Shown: positions 1 through 12,489, numbered from the stretch's first letter. The stretch: DNA of 64,000 bases from Tretioscincus oriximinensis (GCA_022410635.1 JAJVDF010000017.1:3712601-3776600); one strand, 5' to 3'. Program-made: numbers and translations. The notes: generated by a model from the letters alone, not told the origin.

Positions 1-1641
1 ATTGCTCATTATCCTGTCAAATTGAGAACTCAATGTAGGTCTATGAACATGCACATACAACAGAAAATCCATAGTCTTTCAGATTTATAGGTCAAGAATT
101 TAAGATGATCCCTAGCCAGGAGGGATAAAGGTCACAATAAGACAAATATGGAAAACAAGAATATTAAATATGACTGAAACTTTTAAAATAATATGAAACT
201 AATGAAAGTTATAGTCCCCCCCCCCAAAAGAACACTACCTAAACATTGTTTTCTCTGCAAAACTATAGACAAGGTTATCAAAATACAGACATGTCCTGCT
301 AAAGACTGGCGTTTGGTAACATTTGGACATTTCCTTCCCCACCCCAACCAAAAATGTAGTTCCATGTAAGTCACTAGAGCTGGTAGGATACCTCTAAAAA
401 CCTGCTGCTCAGGAATGTGTTAGTATGCTCACATCCTGCTCGCAGATTTCCTACAGATACCGCACTTTCCACTATGGAAACAGGATACCGAATGAGATGT
501 TTTATGAGATCTATAATTTGATTCGAGTCTTGCTAAGTGTAAAAGGCTGTAAAGAGACAGGGATTATGGGGATTATTTTTCTTTTGATATATAAAATGTG
601 CATAAAAATAAATACTTAAAGGGCAGTTTTGCTACAAATAGGCCAAAAGACAGTTTTATTTCTAATATAATATGCGAGTTTGCATAATAACCATACAATA
701 AAACTGAGCATCTTACTTATAAATAATCAGGAAAGCACATGAATGAATGAAGAAAATGAAAAATGAATTTTACTATGAAGAATGATATGCCTTCCCAAAC
801 AAAATCCATGAGGGCTTGCATTTGGTTATCAGAACAGAAGGCATCTGCCAAAATATTTATTTTTCTTGGATAAAATAACTTCATACACTTACATTCTTTT
901 AATTTACTGAGCAATTATTCCTTATACAAGCTTAATTTGTTCTGTAAAACTAATTTTACAGTGAAAGATTCCCATTGACACGGTTCTCACTCTAGCCTGT
1001 TAAAACTAAAATGTCAAGGGGAAAATGTGCTAATGAAATCTGTTACGGCAGAAGGGTCACAGCTTTAAGCACTGAATTTTACATCTATCTACCCAGATTC
1101 ATGATGCTTACTCACAAGAAAGTGTTAGACCTGCAGACAAAATCTTCCCAACTGCCTGTACCTACATGCCCAAATAATCTGAGCAGCTTTCCTTAAAGCA
1201 GATCAGATTTCTGGGATTAGTTGATAGCTTCTGTAGGAAATAGAAGCAAAACATTAAAAGACTAATATTTTCCAGCAAGCAACAAGGTAAAGACCTATTC
1301 TGAAGCAAAAACTAATGAAACAGAAAGCTTACTAGAAAGTTGGCTCTGAGGGCCATCTATTAATTAATATCCAAAGTTTTCATGGCAGAAAACATGTGAA
1401 CATATACTCAATTAGCAAGTAATATGAATAATATGTTATATTCGGTTTATCCGATTCCCAAGGTTTCTTAAAATGTGCCTGTTTCACAGCTGTGAATAAT
1501 CAAAGATGTATCAGGGTGCATCTACAAGAGTATTTTGGCACACTTTTCTAAGCTATAACGGTCATAGGATTTGGACGTGCTCACATCATAGAGTCATAAG
1601 GAACGTATGGGTGGAAATGGTATATTACACTATTACTAAAA
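1..1641. other. Intergenic, nothing recognised
   Basis: AT-rich, no coding or repeat family recognised. Contains a run of ten C at 216-225. Confidence 0.5.
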
Positions 1642-1725
1642 ATATACTGCTCAAAACAATTAAGGGAACACTTAGTGTTACACTATTATGTTAACGTGTT
1701 CCCTTAATTGTTTTGAGCAGTATAT
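1642..1725. mobile_element. Short Tc1-type MITE (hairpin)
   Basis: Two perfect 30-base inverted arms (1642-1671 and 1696-1725) around a 24-base loop. The arm reads ACTGCTCAAAACAATTAAGG then GAACAC, matching the terminal repeat of vertebrate Tc1-like transposons. TA dinucleotides flank both ends. The transposase is entirely lost. A second copy is at 54168-54236. Confidence 0.8.
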
Positions 1726-2049
1726 ATTATACCGGAGAAAAGCAGCTTTCCCAATGTTGGTAAAATCAGCTTTTCCACCAAGATGGTGTATATCATTTTA
1801 CTGACCAAACAACTGGGCCAGGGATGCGAGGATTGCGCTTCTCACCAACATCTAGCACTGTACATCCAAGTATTTCACAAGGACAAGATCTTTGGATGTG
1901 CGCCCTTGGCACAGTTTCCAGTGATCACACAAATGCACTGGTTTCAACTAAGATGACGGTGTACATTATATTACATTGGGGGAAAGTGATAGAAAAGCTG
2001 TGTTTCAATGAAGCACAATAGAAGGAAAGCATCAAAAACAAATTGTGGA

Positions 2050-2560
2050 TACACCTTGAGTCAAAAGAGGAGCAAGGGAACATGAAGAAATTAAATACAG
2101 TAAATGGTTTACATTTGTCTTCACAGTAGAGAAATCAACACAAACCCTTTTGGCTCATTTTCTCAGAAAGCAAATGTAATAAATTGAGCAAGTAGCGATG
2201 AACAATCCGTGCAAGAGTTATTAAAGAATTCAAAGGCAAGAAATACTTAATTTTATGTTCCACTTTCATAATTAAAAAATAAGATGGTGGCCAACTTGTT
2301 TTTTTTTCTTAAAAAGTTCAGACATAGAAATTATAGATCTGTCAGCTTAATGCCTTGTGGAAGGGGGTTAAAAGAAACTATTAGGCAAGGGAAATATCTA
2401 TCTAGAATATTTTGGATATCAATAAACAAGGGAGTAATCAACAAACATGGGAGTAATCTGGNAATCATTGCTTAACTAGACTGTGAACAAAGCTCGTCTT
2501 ACTCATAGGCTTATGAAACTGGGTAAACACAATGAAAAAANATTTTAAAACTAGATTGGT
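2050..2560 (+). mobile_element. Degenerate CR1-like LINE fragment
   Basis: Around 2325-2350 the plus strand reads HRNYRSVSLMP, a decayed form of the NYRPVSLTSV motif of CR1 reverse transcriptase. The segments before (2040-2200) and after (2430-2520) resemble neighbouring CR1 RT sequence. Frames are broken by stops. Confidence 0.5.
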
Positions 2561-5085
2561 TAGTGGACATATCTCAATGTCTGCACTTACATTAAATCAG
2601 GATTATGCAGCAGTCTTCTTATGGGTTTCTATTGACCGCATATTGGGCCTGGGGTGACAAGAGATCCCAACGCACCTAGTACACTGTCTACACAAGATGG
2701 AGCTTGAGGTGTGCTGAATTCCGCACCAGTATGCCAACTCTAGTTCCTAATCCAGGATAAGGTTCAGTGGAGAAAGCAAACTGCAGCAACTGTTAAGAAT
2801 CATGTTCATTAATTTTAATAATATATACAATCCCCAATCTTAGCAGCTGAATGTGTTAAAAATATTTTACCATTTTGAGTTTCTAAAAAAAAAAAAGATA
2901 ATAAAAAGCATATTTATATTTCAGTAACAGAATGCTGGGAAGAAAGGAGACAAAGCTTTTCCATCAGCTCTGAAATAAAACCCGTAACAAAGCAAGCAGA
3001 GAAAGTAAATTTGCCCAGAGATGCATAGAACTCTATGAAATGGAGGGGGGGAGATATTTGTGGAATTAATTATCAGGCCAAACTCCCTGAAAAGGTTCAG
3101 ACTGAAAATGGGCAAAGAAAAATCATCCTCTCTCCTTTTCCAAATAATGCCCATGTCTCACCCTAGGATCATGGCCTGGCCTCCCTTACAGGAAATGGAC
3201 CCATGCACATCTGCTGACCAGACATTCTAGAAAGAACTGTAGTTATCCACTCTAAACCCAAAGGTCTTATAGTCATGGAAAGAGAATGCCAAACACTCAT
3301 TGTTTTTCATTGATCACATGGCCAGCAACAGTGAACCATCACAAGTTCACAGTGATCCTATAGGAAGAATAGCAACTTGTAGCTCAGAGTATGATGGGAT
3401 GCAAGAGAAGGTATCAATTTATCCATTTTGCCTGAGAGGGAAGCAGAAGATATAGCATGCGAGGGAACTCTATCATAAATCTTCTCCCATGCATGAAATA
3501 GATTTGCTTTATTTGTAACTAGTAGAGGGTGGTCGTTCCAAAGCTCATGAATACAACAGTCTTCTTCTAGCTGTCTCCCACCACCACTGTTGCTCTGCTC
3601 AGATACCTGCCACTGTCCTTACCATCCAAGAGGCTGCATGTGTTGTCAGAGCCNGTTGGGTTTCATTGAGTTGCTTTTGCTCGGGTGCTGTCATTTTTTT
3701 AGGTCCACCGCAATGAGCACCACNATTTTTTAAGGTTCTGCCCCAGACTGGATGCACAATTGCCAGCACCTTTTTAGGAGATCAGAAACATATTTATTGT
3801 GTATGTCACTCTGCCATTTCAAAGTTTGTGGGGGATGGGGGGTATATAAAGGTTTGTGTTTTTTTTATTCCAGGCAACAGTCACTCAATGGTTTCTATCT
3901 GAGAGGCATAAGTTATGTGATCATATGCAAACAACGTCCACCAAAAGATTTAGGCTGGCAACCACAACCTCTTCCAGGAAACCATGAAAATTGCCCAGGA
4001 ACAAGTTCTGGAAGTAGTGTCAATGTGATCCAGGAAATTTGTGGCCATACAGAAGCTGGCAGTGTGCAAAGCAATTATGAGAATGAGCCGTTTAGACTCT
4101 TAACAAANACACCAAATTTCAGCCAAAGCTTGTCTCACATTCACACATTCCTTTCCATTGCCCCAGGCAGCATGAAAAGGGGGAAAAACGTTATGTGGGC
4201 AGCCCAGGGCAGAAAGTAAAAAAGTCTCCTTTTTATATTATAGTGAATACTGCAAAGACAGTCTTCTTTGTCCTTCTGTACAGCCCCAGCCAACAGAAAG
4301 ACACTTCCATCCCCTGGGGAACAGAAAAGATTTCCTTTCAACAGGTGTGGCTGACAAAACACAGGTATGACTTGTTTCAGTATTTTAGATTATCTTTCCT
4401 TCCTTTTTTCATTTGGAGCACTCAAATGCACTGTAGGAAACCCTGACCAATAAAGGACTGTGATCTAAGGTTGTGTTTATTATCCCTGCTGTGATACACA
4501 CAGTTTGAAAGCAGACAAGTTGCCAAAACCTCTTGTTTGAAGGAACAATGGGGCATACCTTTGGCCTTCTGTTATAAACCCTGTCTTTTCAGCAGCATCA
4601 AAAATAGAAAGATCTGTTTAGTAGGCTCTGTACAAATACACGGCAGCCTTCTCATTCGGAACAAGCCTTAAGCAACAACAAACAAACAATAAAAATGCAT
4701 AAGCCGTAGTGCTATAAGAACAGCAAAAGTTTATAACTATGCAGAAATTGGATCAGCAGTGCTCTCTTTGGAAGAAAGATTGTTGCATCACATCACCCGT
4801 GGCAATTAATTCTAGACATACATATGCATTGTAGCAGATAAAATTGTTCATATACATTTGCTGAGGAAGTAAAAAAACTCATACATACAAGCTTAAATTC
4901 TAAACTCTATCACTGCACATTCTATTTCTACTCTTATACTAAGGAAACTAGTAAACAGATCCAGACACTAACGCATTCCAAAATGTAGGACCTCATATGC
5001 CACCACCACACGAAAAAATATGGCAAAAAAGAACTATGAAGTAAGAGGCTTTTCTATATAAAAACTGTAGGATAGGATTTGGAAT
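2561..5085. other. Intergenic, mostly unassigned
   Basis: No gene recognised. A 155-codon open frame at 3752-4219 (plus) has no known domain, no hydrophobic or repeat pattern and an N inside; it is most likely chance. Poly-A tracts near 2887. Confidence 0.45.
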
Positions 5086-5296
5086 TGCTTTGACAAAAAG
5101 CTGGTCTAAATTTGCCAAATGGCGGTGCACACAGCTTTTGTTGCTTTCTCCACAACAGATGCCCTGTGAAGTAAGTGGGACTGAGAGAGTTCCAAAGAAC
5201 TGTGACTGACCTAGGGTCACCCAGCTGGCTTCATGGAGGCATGTGGAAACAAACTGGAAGACTACCAGATAAAAGTCTAGCACTCCAACTGGCTAG
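5086..5296 (-). mobile_element. tRNA-headed SINE copy, family C
   Basis: On the minus strand it begins with a tRNA-like head (TGGAGTGCTAGAC, CCAGTTTG) followed by the body GAAGCCAGCTGGGTGACC and CACAGTTCTTTGGAACTC. The same body is at 33600-33812. Confidence 0.7.
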
Positions 5297-5329
5297 TAGA
5301 AAGAAAAGTGTGACGAAAGAACTGTGAAG

Positions 5330-5525
5330 AACAGGCAGGAATTAATATCTGGAACTCAGCAAGCAGGATTCCTGAAATACCATTTGCAGGAAGTCAAGAA
5401 CAGGTGAAGGTTTTGTCTTTTTCTACTTAAGACTGCCCTAGTGCAACTAGTGGGCCAATGGGTGAGACAGAATGCTGGACTAGATGGGTTATGGCCCGAT
5501 TCAGAAGGGCTCTTCTTATGGTCTT
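5330..5525 (-). repeat. Interspersed repeat family D, minus copy
   Basis: Contains GAGACAGAATGCTGGACTAG and GGGCTCTTCTTATGGTCTT, the reverse complement of the lizard-type repeat reading AAGAAGAGCC...CTAGTCCAGCATTCTGTCTC. Other copies: 7420-7745, 32950-33105, 37395-37560, 47255-47455, 52205-52360. Confidence 0.7.
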
Positions 5526-5689
5526 CAGTGGACATGATAGTCTATGGTCTTTTGTGCATATGGCCTCATCCTGGACTATGACAGATTTTGGCAGGTCTTA
5601 AGGGATGTTTATATATTGACCATATAAAGAATGAAAGTCAATCGAAAACATATGACAGAGATACCTTATGGAAAGTAATGTTTATTTCA

Positions 5690-6287
5690 AAGCAGGTCTC
5701 AGTAAAAGTATTCCTCTATACCCTATTTTGATGAGACCACACCACAATTTAAAAAAGACATTGACATACTAGAGCAAGTTTAAAAAAGAGTTACAAGATG
5801 GTGAATGGTCTGGAAGTCATGTCCTATAAGGCACAGTTAAAGGATCTAGGGATGTCTAGTGTGCAAAAAAGAAAAATGAGAGAAGACTTAATAGCTGTGT
5901 ACAAATATCTAAAGAGCTCTCATAAAGCAGAGGGATCAACTTTGCTTTCATTGGCGCATTTATTTATTTATTTATATTTATACCCTGCCCCATACCCAAA
6001 GGTCTCAGGGTGGCCAACAGTAAAATATCAATACAAAATTAACAAATTAACATGGAAGAACTGGAAAAAATGGGATGAAACTGCAAGGTAGTAGATATAG
6101 ATTAGATATCAGAAAAACTTTCTGACAGTAAGGATGATAAACCTGTGGCATAGGCTTCCATAGGAGGTGGAGAATTCAGAAGCTGGACATCCATTTACCT
6201 GGATGATTCAGTGAAACCTGCAATGAGCAGGGGTTGACCCTGATGCCTCTAGCGGTCCCTCCCAACTCTATGATTCTATGATTCAAA
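5690..6287 (+). mobile_element. CR1 LINE 3' portion, interrupted by an L2-type tail
   Basis: Typical CR1 order: GACCACACCACAATTTAAAA, a GAGTTACAAGATGG segment, GATGAAACTGCAAGG, GAGCAGGGGTTGACCCTGAT, and the diagnostic 3' octamer repeat ATTCTATGATTCTATGATTC at about 6268-6287. Interrupted at about 5955-6050 by a short insertion. Confidence 0.85.
5955..6050 (-). mobile_element. L2-type LINE 3' tail nested in CR1
   Basis: TTTATTTATTTATATTTATACCCTGCCC..CCCAAAGGTCTCAGGGTGGCC is the reverse complement of the GCCCTGAGACCTTTGGG..TATAAATAAATA tail seen in other L2-like copies here. Its insertion splits the CR1 copy. Confidence 0.6.
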
Positions 6288-6529
6288 AATTACTTGACAA
6301 TTCTTTTAACCTCCCAAAAAAGTGCAGCACAATTCTTTTTTAGAACATCCAAGTTTAATACCAGTGAACATGAATCTACAAAAAATCTACAAATCCGTAA
6401 AACATATAAAAAGTATTTTTGCATCCCAGCAAAAAGCTTGATCACAATCTGTTATATAAAGAAAAAAATTATAGGAGCAATCCTCATTTTCATAAAAAAT
6501 AAATTTTATCNCAATTGGCATCAACAGCA

Positions 6530-6812
6530 ATAGATACCTTTTGTTATCCCACGTGTTAGAAATGCTCTCCAATTTGTATTTAAGTTAACTTGTGTTTAAC
6601 GTGATTGAAATAATTTTCATTATTCCTAATTGTCCTTCATTCAAAAGGGTGAGGGAAAGGGGAGAAGGTATGTTTTTTTTCTTTTCTTTTCTCTTTTTGC
6701 AATTACTTTTTCTGACGGATAGTCTATGTTTCTTTCCATACTCGGCTGTATATCTTGAAATTATATATATTTGAATTCTATGCAATAAAAATGATTTTAA
6801 AAAAAGAATAAA
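6530..6812 (+). mobile_element. Possible L1 3' end
   Basis: Pyrimidine-rich then AT-rich sequence ending in CAATAAAAATGATTTTAAAA and an A-rich tail, in the style of an L1 3'UTR. No ORF2 sequence recognised beside it, so the call is tentative. Confidence 0.3.
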
Positions 6813-6829
6813 TTTTATCAGTGCCTCCC

Positions 6830-7415
6830 GAAATGTAAAATCTAAGCATTTTTAAAAAAAANTTCATAACTACACTATCACAAGAGTGAGATAAGAAAAT
6901 GTATGAAACTCCTGAGCTCTAGATATCATCATTGAAAACTTCACACCAGCATATTCAACACAGAATAATACAGTCACTAGTTACGAGTAAATGGATATAA
7001 ATTTGACATAAAAAGGCACATAATACAATCGCATAGGGCAAAGAACCTTATCACATCTGAGTCATTGTGTGCAATACAATATGACTTCACCCCTAAAGGA
7101 ATCAGTAATGTTGCCTCAACGGAATTATACCTATACGTTAGCCATCAGACAATGCAGACTTGTTGCACAAAGCAAAAGTTTACCATAAACAAAATATCAA
7201 AGGAAAGCTGGAATGTGAAACTTGCTTGGATTACAGGAACCGAAGTTGTGTTGATTCCAAAAGTATATATAATCCAGACTAATGTTTTTATTAGGTTAAG
7301 CATAACAGAAAACTATACAAGCTATCAGTTACACATGACTTACAGTTTACCAACAAAACAAATTCCCACACTGGTGGAATAAACAAGCATGCTTTCGAGA
7401 TAGAATACAGGCAGT
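6830..7415. other. Intergenic, nothing recognised
   Basis: AT-rich. A 105-codon open frame at 7065-7382 (plus) shows no recognisable domain. Confidence 0.45.
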
Positions 7416-7419
7416 AAGG

Positions 7420-7745
7420 TCTTAAGAAGAGCTATACTGAATTGGGCTACAGCTCACCCAGTCCAGCGTTCTGTCTCACACGTGGCCCATCAATTACATC
7501 TGGACACTCTGAAGTAGAAGCGGCTAAAACTTTCCCCTGTTCTCGCCTCCCTGCAAATGGCATTTCAGGACTACTGCCTATTACTTCATCCTAGAGGCAT
7601 TATTAGGCCATTCACCCAAGCAGCTATTGATGTGCTTCCTGGCTGCTTCAGCCTGACTTCTTAAGTGAAGTCATTCCAGTTCCTTGATCATTCTTATTGC
7701 TCTTCTTTGCAACTTCTCCAGTTCCACAATTTCTTTTCTAGTAAG
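7420..7745 (+). repeat. Interspersed repeat family D, longest plus copy
   Basis: AAGAAGAGCTATACTGAATT, CAGTCCAGCGTTCTGTCTCA and CCCTGCAAATGGCATTTCAG match the other family D copies. The part after 7580 (GCTTCCTGGCTGCTTCAG onwards) extends further than any other copy here. Confidence 0.65.
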
Positions 7746-9055
7746 CAGTGATCAGAATTGTACACTATTTTTTAAATACAAAATGTAGATACATGTGCAA
7801 ACACTGCAGCCATTTCAATAAAACTTGCCATAAGTGGTGGTTACTGAGTGACAAAATACAATGAAGAAGGAATCACATCAAAAAGATTGGGAACTAGTAA
7901 AATTGGGGTGATAGAATTGCTTTGCAATTGCAGTAAAATTGTGGCAAAGATAATTATACAAAATATATATTCACTAGCCTACTGGAACTTGGATATTTGT
8001 CAACAATCACTTCTTATGNACGACCATGGCCAGTTTTGCAATTATTACCTCGTATGTCTTTTTTACTTTCAATCCCTTCTAAATTTACCATTTGGATTTC
8101 ATCCAGCCACAAAACCACAGGTATGAATGGATACAACACAGGATGGCTCTTCAATGTTTAAAGAAAGTGAATTATAAAGTGCAATTGCTTATGCCCCTAT
8201 TAAAATTGCATCCAGATAAGTTTTTTTTCCTATAATGTAGCAGTGTTACCATGAGAACCAGAAATGGTAGTAGGGCTAAAAGGTCCATTATGTCACTTTT
8301 TTCCTATTTTTATGCAGCTTCCATAGCATGTTGTTCTATCCTTGCATTACAAATTGTGCTATCTGGATTTTCCCTGCAAGAACTGTCAACATTTCCAGCC
8401 CTGACTCACAATTATTTGCATGATTTCAGGGAGAACAGATACAATAGGACAAGGACCAGCTGCTTAATGTTGTTAAATTTACCCAAAAACAGCAACGAAA
8501 GGAAAAAAGAGTGATTACAAGCATTAGTAGCCCAGTAGGTGAGATTAGTTGAGATTTTCCCTTCAAATTGATCAAACAGAAACAAGGGGAACCAAACAGA
8601 ACAGGAGTACAGATCATCCAATCGCAAGCAAGGGATTATGCCAAGGTTTCGTGGGAAATGTAGACCCTGTGTACATGTGGAAAAACAGAAAGGAAAGTCC
8701 TTTATAGAATTACAACAGCTACAAAAGGGAACAATCTGGATTCACTCAAAGACTTATTCACTTCTTTTGCAACAAGAAATTAATGCAACTACTTCTCTCA
8801 AAATATAATGAATATGTTTCTCTTGTATGAAATTGGGCTATCTGAGTAGAAACATAAAGCTCCATGGAGAAAGCAAGGTTTAAGGGGGATAGAAATATAT
8901 TACTGGGCAATTTATTTCATACAGGCCAGTTCTATGAAATGTATGCAATCTGGGGAAAAAATCAGATCATGAAATCACTAGAAACCGAGAATAAAAGTTT
9001 TATGGACACAAATGTTGGCCAAATGAGTCAGTATCTCACTGTGGCCCTGTACCCT
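7746..9055. other. Intergenic, nothing recognised
   Basis: AT-rich. Several 60-90 codon open frames on both strands without family resemblance. Confidence 0.45.
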
Positions 9056-9057
9056 TT

Positions 9058-9240
9058 CACTGGGAGTGGCCCAGTGATGAAGTAAATTGCCTGGACAGCA
9101 AAAAGTTTCCAGCTTCATTCCCCATCCTTTCCCAGGACTCAGACAATGGCAAATCAGTGTTATATCTCAACCAAGAAATTGGCATGAAGGTGCTCATGCA
9201 AGGTTGGCCATGACTCAGTGGTATCCAATAACAATAACAG
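9058..9240 (+). mobile_element. SINE copy, family B
   Basis: CCCAGTGATGAAGTAAATTG, CAGCAAAAAGTTTCCAGCTT and the tail AAGGTGCTCATGCAAGG..GACTCAGTGGTATCCAATAA followed by an AACAATAACA end. Related tails occur at 24450-24530, 38115-38350 and 41060-41145. Confidence 0.6.
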
Positions 9241-9589
9241 TTCTACCAATATGTAGAAACCATCATGCAAAAGATCCAGGAACTCACCCTTCTTAAGTAC
9301 AGAATGTCATAATACTAACATTTTATGACTGTACAGCCTTATCATTGACAAACTTGCTAAGCACAAGAAAAAGAGAAGCAATTAAAAATCATAAGGACAC
9401 CACTGATTATTTATACTTATTTATATAATAACTGAAAGTATAGCAATAAAAACAAAACACTGAACCTAAACCAGCTGTTTACTATTGGTCAGAGGAGATC
9501 TTGTCTGCCTCTAGATATGGCTTATCTATTCAACGATATCTGGATATTTTGCAACAAATTATGAATATTCTGAAATAAAACATGGCTAT

Positions 9590-9870
9590 TCCAGCTGCAT
9601 CTATAAATCACTTATTTATTCCCCTTTAGTCTGCAATAAAGCATGAATATTCCAAAATAAAGCATGGCTATTTAAATTGCATCCAGATATCACTTACTTA
9701 TTCTGCTACGTTTGGATAGCCCAAAAAATTAATGCTTTATTCTAGAAATATGCAAACAGATTAGAATAAGTAAGCAATGTCTGGATGCTGCCTCAATATT
9801 CTAAGCTGGAATATCCAAATATAAAGGAAAAGTAAACAACATCTGAATGCAGCCCAAGGTTTAAAAAGTC
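9590..9870. mobile_element. Cluster of palindromic MITEs (GCATCCAGAYAT family)
   Basis: 9678-9789 is an inverted repeat beginning GCATCCAGATATCACTTACT and ending in the complement of GCATCCAGACATTGCTTACT. 9592-9660 and 9790-9870 hold further arms, including AATAAAGCATGAATATTCC and CATCTGAATGCAGCC. Same family as 49438-49586. Confidence 0.65.
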
Positions 9871-10650
9871 TATTCCGCAATATACTGTTCAGCTCTTTTT
9901 TCATNCATAAAACCAATGGAGTAACCAGTGTTTTCCCAAACTGAAAAGCCCTCCAACCTTGAAACAACCACCTGCGATACAATCTCATTTTGTACAAATA
10001 AAGGCAATGCTCATTAAAGGTTACTAACTGCTCCTACTGAATACTGAACTACACAGGGAAAGGACTGCTGAAGCCTAGATTCAATGTGAGAGGCATTCAA
10101 GCGCAGCCTCTTAATGCACTGAAGGGGTAAAGCCAGTAATCCAGGTCAGATATTTAGGAGTGTAATGAGTGAGACTACTGAATCCTTTAGGAAAACGACT
10201 CTGGCTTATTAACCTTTAATAAGCTCCAAGCCGATTGGTAAAGAGAGGAGGTGCAGAAAGTCCAAGAGCTCAGGCAAACAATAAGTGGGGCAGCCTAATT
10301 ATATTTCAATCCTAAAGAAATCTCCCAAAAGGTTCAGATGCTGATGCTACAGAGATAGGGGCTGTTAAATTCCAGCCTTTAAGTCTACAAGCCATAAGAC
10401 AAGCAAATATAATCATTTTAATTCCTCCCTTTCCTACAACCCTGTATCTTAAAGCAGTTTACAAGAAACAAAAGATCTTTCTGCACTGGNCCTTATTCTG
10501 AATTATATCACAGAATAGGGACATCCCATCCAGGATCACTGATTTAAAAACAAACAACAANCAACAGAAATGAAAAAAGAAAAAGACCAACACAGATGAC
10601 AATTCAGAGACCTGGGATGAATCTGCACTGAGCTTATTTTATGGGTTGCT
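9871..10650. other. Intergenic, nothing recognised
   Basis: No gene or family recognised; low-complexity A-rich stretch near 10545-10590. Confidence 0.45.
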
Positions 10651-10664
10651 GAATAGGCTTGATC

Positions 10665-11115
10665 ATCTATATGCCAGTGTAAGCTATGGCTGGCTCCATT
10701 TGGGGTCTGCCATAGTCTACACTAGCAGGCTAAATCTGTATTATAAGCTATAGCCTAGAAAGGGCTCAATGCCAATTCACCCTCAAAAGGCCTTCTTCTG
10801 GGTTATGCATCTCAGCACAGAACTTGGCCACTACATGCCAGTGCAGATTATGGCAGGCCTCAGTGCATGTCGATGGCACGTTCCTGTTCCGAGGCAGAGC
10901 CCAGAAGGCTCCGTGGGCACAGGGCCTCCCTGAGAGTACACAGAAGCCCTTTTCACACACGCAGGCCCTGTCCTCACTGAGCCTTCCGAGTTATATCTCG
11001 GCGTAGACTTTGGCCGTTCACACGCCCAATGGGGCCTGCCATAGCCTACACCAGCATGTAGATTGCAGGCTCCTATTCGGAGACAGAGCCCAGAAGGAGG
11101 GTCGTTGGGGACAGG
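10665..11115. repeat. Nested inverted and direct repeats beside the orphan CpG island
   Basis: TGCCAGTGTAAGCTATGG (from 10674) is inverted at about 10709-10729 (CTGCCATAGTCTACACTAGC). ATGCCAGTGCAGATTATGG (from 10835) is inverted at 11035-11060. A direct repeat of GAGGCAGAGCCCAGAAGG occurs at about 10888 and again near 11078 as GAGACAGAGCCCAGAAGG. A further copy of the core palindrome GCCTATGGC-AG-GCCATAGGC is at 12499-12518. Confidence 0.6.
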
Positions 11116-11209
11116 ACCATGATGAACCTGGGAAAGAGATTTTTATTAACTTTGCACAGAATTACCTACCAGATAATCCATGAACTGGGGGGTGGGTGGG
11201 TTAGGACTA

Positions 11210-12190
11210 GGATTAGGTGTAGGTCAGGGGAGGAGGCGCCTGGTTCCGTCTGTCCGTCCTTATCGAGCGCCCTCGGGCAGGACAAGGGACGTCCGTCTGT
11301 CCTTCCGCCGCCTCGGTAGGCAAGTCCTGTCGTCCGGCCGCACTAACTGGCGGCTCGTAAGGAAGAAGAATCTCAGGCTCAGACCAGAGACCACGAAGGG
11401 AGGCAGGCAGGAGCTTCCTAAGCAGCCAAGGGGGACGAGCTGGCTTGGGGATCGCAGACTGGCCGGGGCCGCCGAGCCAAGGAAACCGCTCCAACGCTTC
11501 CACGCTGCAGCAGCAGCAGGAAGGTTTTCCCCCTGCGGGGCTGCCTATGTGTCTGAAGGGCTCCAATAACACACGCCCAGTCCCTGGCAGCAGCAGCAGC
11601 GGCNGCAGCAGCGCCCACCGACAGTAAGCAGCCGTTCGCACCACTGCGGCACCACCAGCCACCGCGCCGCTCCCGCCGCCCGCCTTGCTGCAGCCAAACC
11701 CAGCAGACTGGAAAGAAAGCAAAGCAGCTCCCCAAGCCCAACCCACCCAGCCCGGCGCCCCGTGCAACGCGCCGCAGCACTAGCAAGCCGCGCGCCCAGC
11801 CAGCCAGGGTTTCAGGAACAGCCAGAGAGCGTTGTTTCCCCTGGAACGTCACTGTCAGCTGATCACACACGTGAGGAGCGACGAGGGGGGGCCTTAAAGA
11901 GACAGGCCAGCCCGCCGGTGAGGGGGGGAGGGGGGGGGAGGGGAGACCAAGAGGGTCAAGAAGACCAGACCCAAAGGGGCAGTTCGGTGGAGGAGGACGC
12001 GGCAGAAGGGGGACGGGAGAGACCTGGCAGGCACAACCACCTGGACGGTGCAAGGAGGCGGCGAGGCAGCCGGCAGGTCTTGCTTTGCAAATGTAGCAGC
12101 GTTGCGTCCTGTTGGGTTGCCATAACAAACCAGACCATAAATAAGGGGAAGCTTCGATGGGTGTGGGGGGAAAGAAAAATTCAGCAGACG
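11210..12190. promoter_or_regulatory. Orphan CpG island, candidate promoter
   Basis: About 1 kb of CpG-dense sequence inside AT-rich intergenic DNA, with a CAG/CGG-type triplet tract at about 11585-11612 and a CACGTG E-box just outside at about 12334. No recognisable protein is encoded on either strand. In other amniotes the gene on this side of HSPB3 is ARL15, transcribed away from HSPB3 (minus strand here). A non-coding first exon of ARL15 is therefore possible, but I did not find the ARL15 N-terminal coding sequence. A divergent lncRNA promoter is an alternative. Confidence 0.55.
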
Positions 12191-12489
12191 TCGCTGGCGC
12201 TGCTGGTCATCAGCTGCACACCGGCTAAAATTTCCTATATTAAGGGGGAGTGGTCGGTGCCCAAACAATAGAAGGCTTATCAGTGAGAATAATACGAAGG
12301 CAGATCTAAGGGTTTTCGAAAGGGGGGAAATCCACGTGATTAAACAATTGCACTGGAGCAAAACAACGCATAAACAGGTGTCCACACATACACGCCTCCT
12401 CCACGAATAATATTCCAAGGATATTTTCGCCCTGCAAAGTCGCTCATCAGTAAAAACGTAGCAGCCTGAAGGAATAGCTCACGTCTTGT

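Noticed and set aside
3752..4219. 155-codon plus-strand frame
   Set aside because: No family resemblance, no upstream or splice context, includes an N; likely chance.
11213..12418. Open frames of up to 236 codons in the orphan CpG island
   Set aside because: Proline/arginine/serine-rich products typical of GC-rich DNA, some crossing an N, with no recognisable domain. I also looked for the ARL15 N-terminus here and did not find it.
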